A stretch of 5,080 bases of DNA from Atopobium sp. (GTDB taxonomy: Bacteria; Actinomycetota; Coriobacteriia; Coriobacteriales; Atopobiaceae): assembly GCA_015259035.1 (NCBI GenBank), contig JABZHC010000052.1, positions 1 to 5,080 on the forward strand, written 5' to 3'. Positions 5,071 through 5,080 of this stretch are shown one piece after another; position 1 is the stretch's first letter, and each line of letters starts with the position of its first letter. The position numbers were made by a program, and so were the translations under genes. Below the pieces are notes generated by a model. That model did no database searches. It was given only the letters and a program-made list of their open reading frames with translations, and was not told the origin of the DNA.

Positions 5071-5080
5071 TCATCAATGC

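Noticed and set aside
5063..5080. End of a minus-strand gene (ALMTV then stop) entering from the right
   Set aside because: Five codons cannot support a gene call; mentioned only in connection with the adjacent inverted repeat.

Overview
The window looks like ordinary chromosomal DNA from a moderate-GC Gram-positive-type bacterium. Codon use, strong AGGAGG-type ribosome sites and the gene set would suit a coriobacterial actinomycete (Atopobium/Olsenella-like). That placement is an impression from gene style, not something the sequence proves.

Layout, left to right. (1) The window opens inside a plus-strand gene whose last 84 residues resemble the C-terminus of the PF06541 'putative ABC transporter type IV / CmpB' membrane family (stop at 257). 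(2) A 112-bp gap follows. It is unusually C-rich and T-poor and contains a degenerate 8-bp tandem repeat just before the next ribosome site. (3) A PLP-dependent cysteine desulfurase (370-1575) overlaps mnmA (1563-2648), the tRNA 2-thiouridylase, by 13 bp. Together they form a compact sulfur-relay unit: the desulfurase probably loads persulfide sulfur that MnmA places on U34 of tRNA-Lys, -Glu and -Gln. (4) After 107 bp comes a 432-residue polytopic protein of the flippase-like / LPG-synthase-TM family (2756-4054). (5) A 97-bp spacer holds a possible 18-codon leader ORF whose ATG lies in a hairpin loop, followed by a 67-residue two-helix membrane protein (4152-4355). All of these read rightward, and no convincing terminator separates them, so they may share transcripts.

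(6) On the opposite strand, converging with only 7 bp between stop codons, lies an AT-rich gene for a 182-residue multi-pass membrane protein (4363-4911). It has its own recognisable promoter and ribosome site. Two 60-bp stretches sampled in it are 32-37% GC, against 62% in a sampled stretch of the desulfurase, which suggests separate ancestry. (7) The last 154 bp are non-coding as far as can be seen: the promoter with an AT-rich upstream tract, then an extended imperfect inverted repeat that could be a terminator.

No tRNA, rRNA, CRISPR array, transposase or defence system was recognised. The points most worth checking are the 8-bp repeat before the desulfurase, the SAAK variant at the PLP lysine, the hairpin-loop leader ORF, and the compositionally foreign minus-strand gene. 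None of them amounts to clear evidence for a new system.
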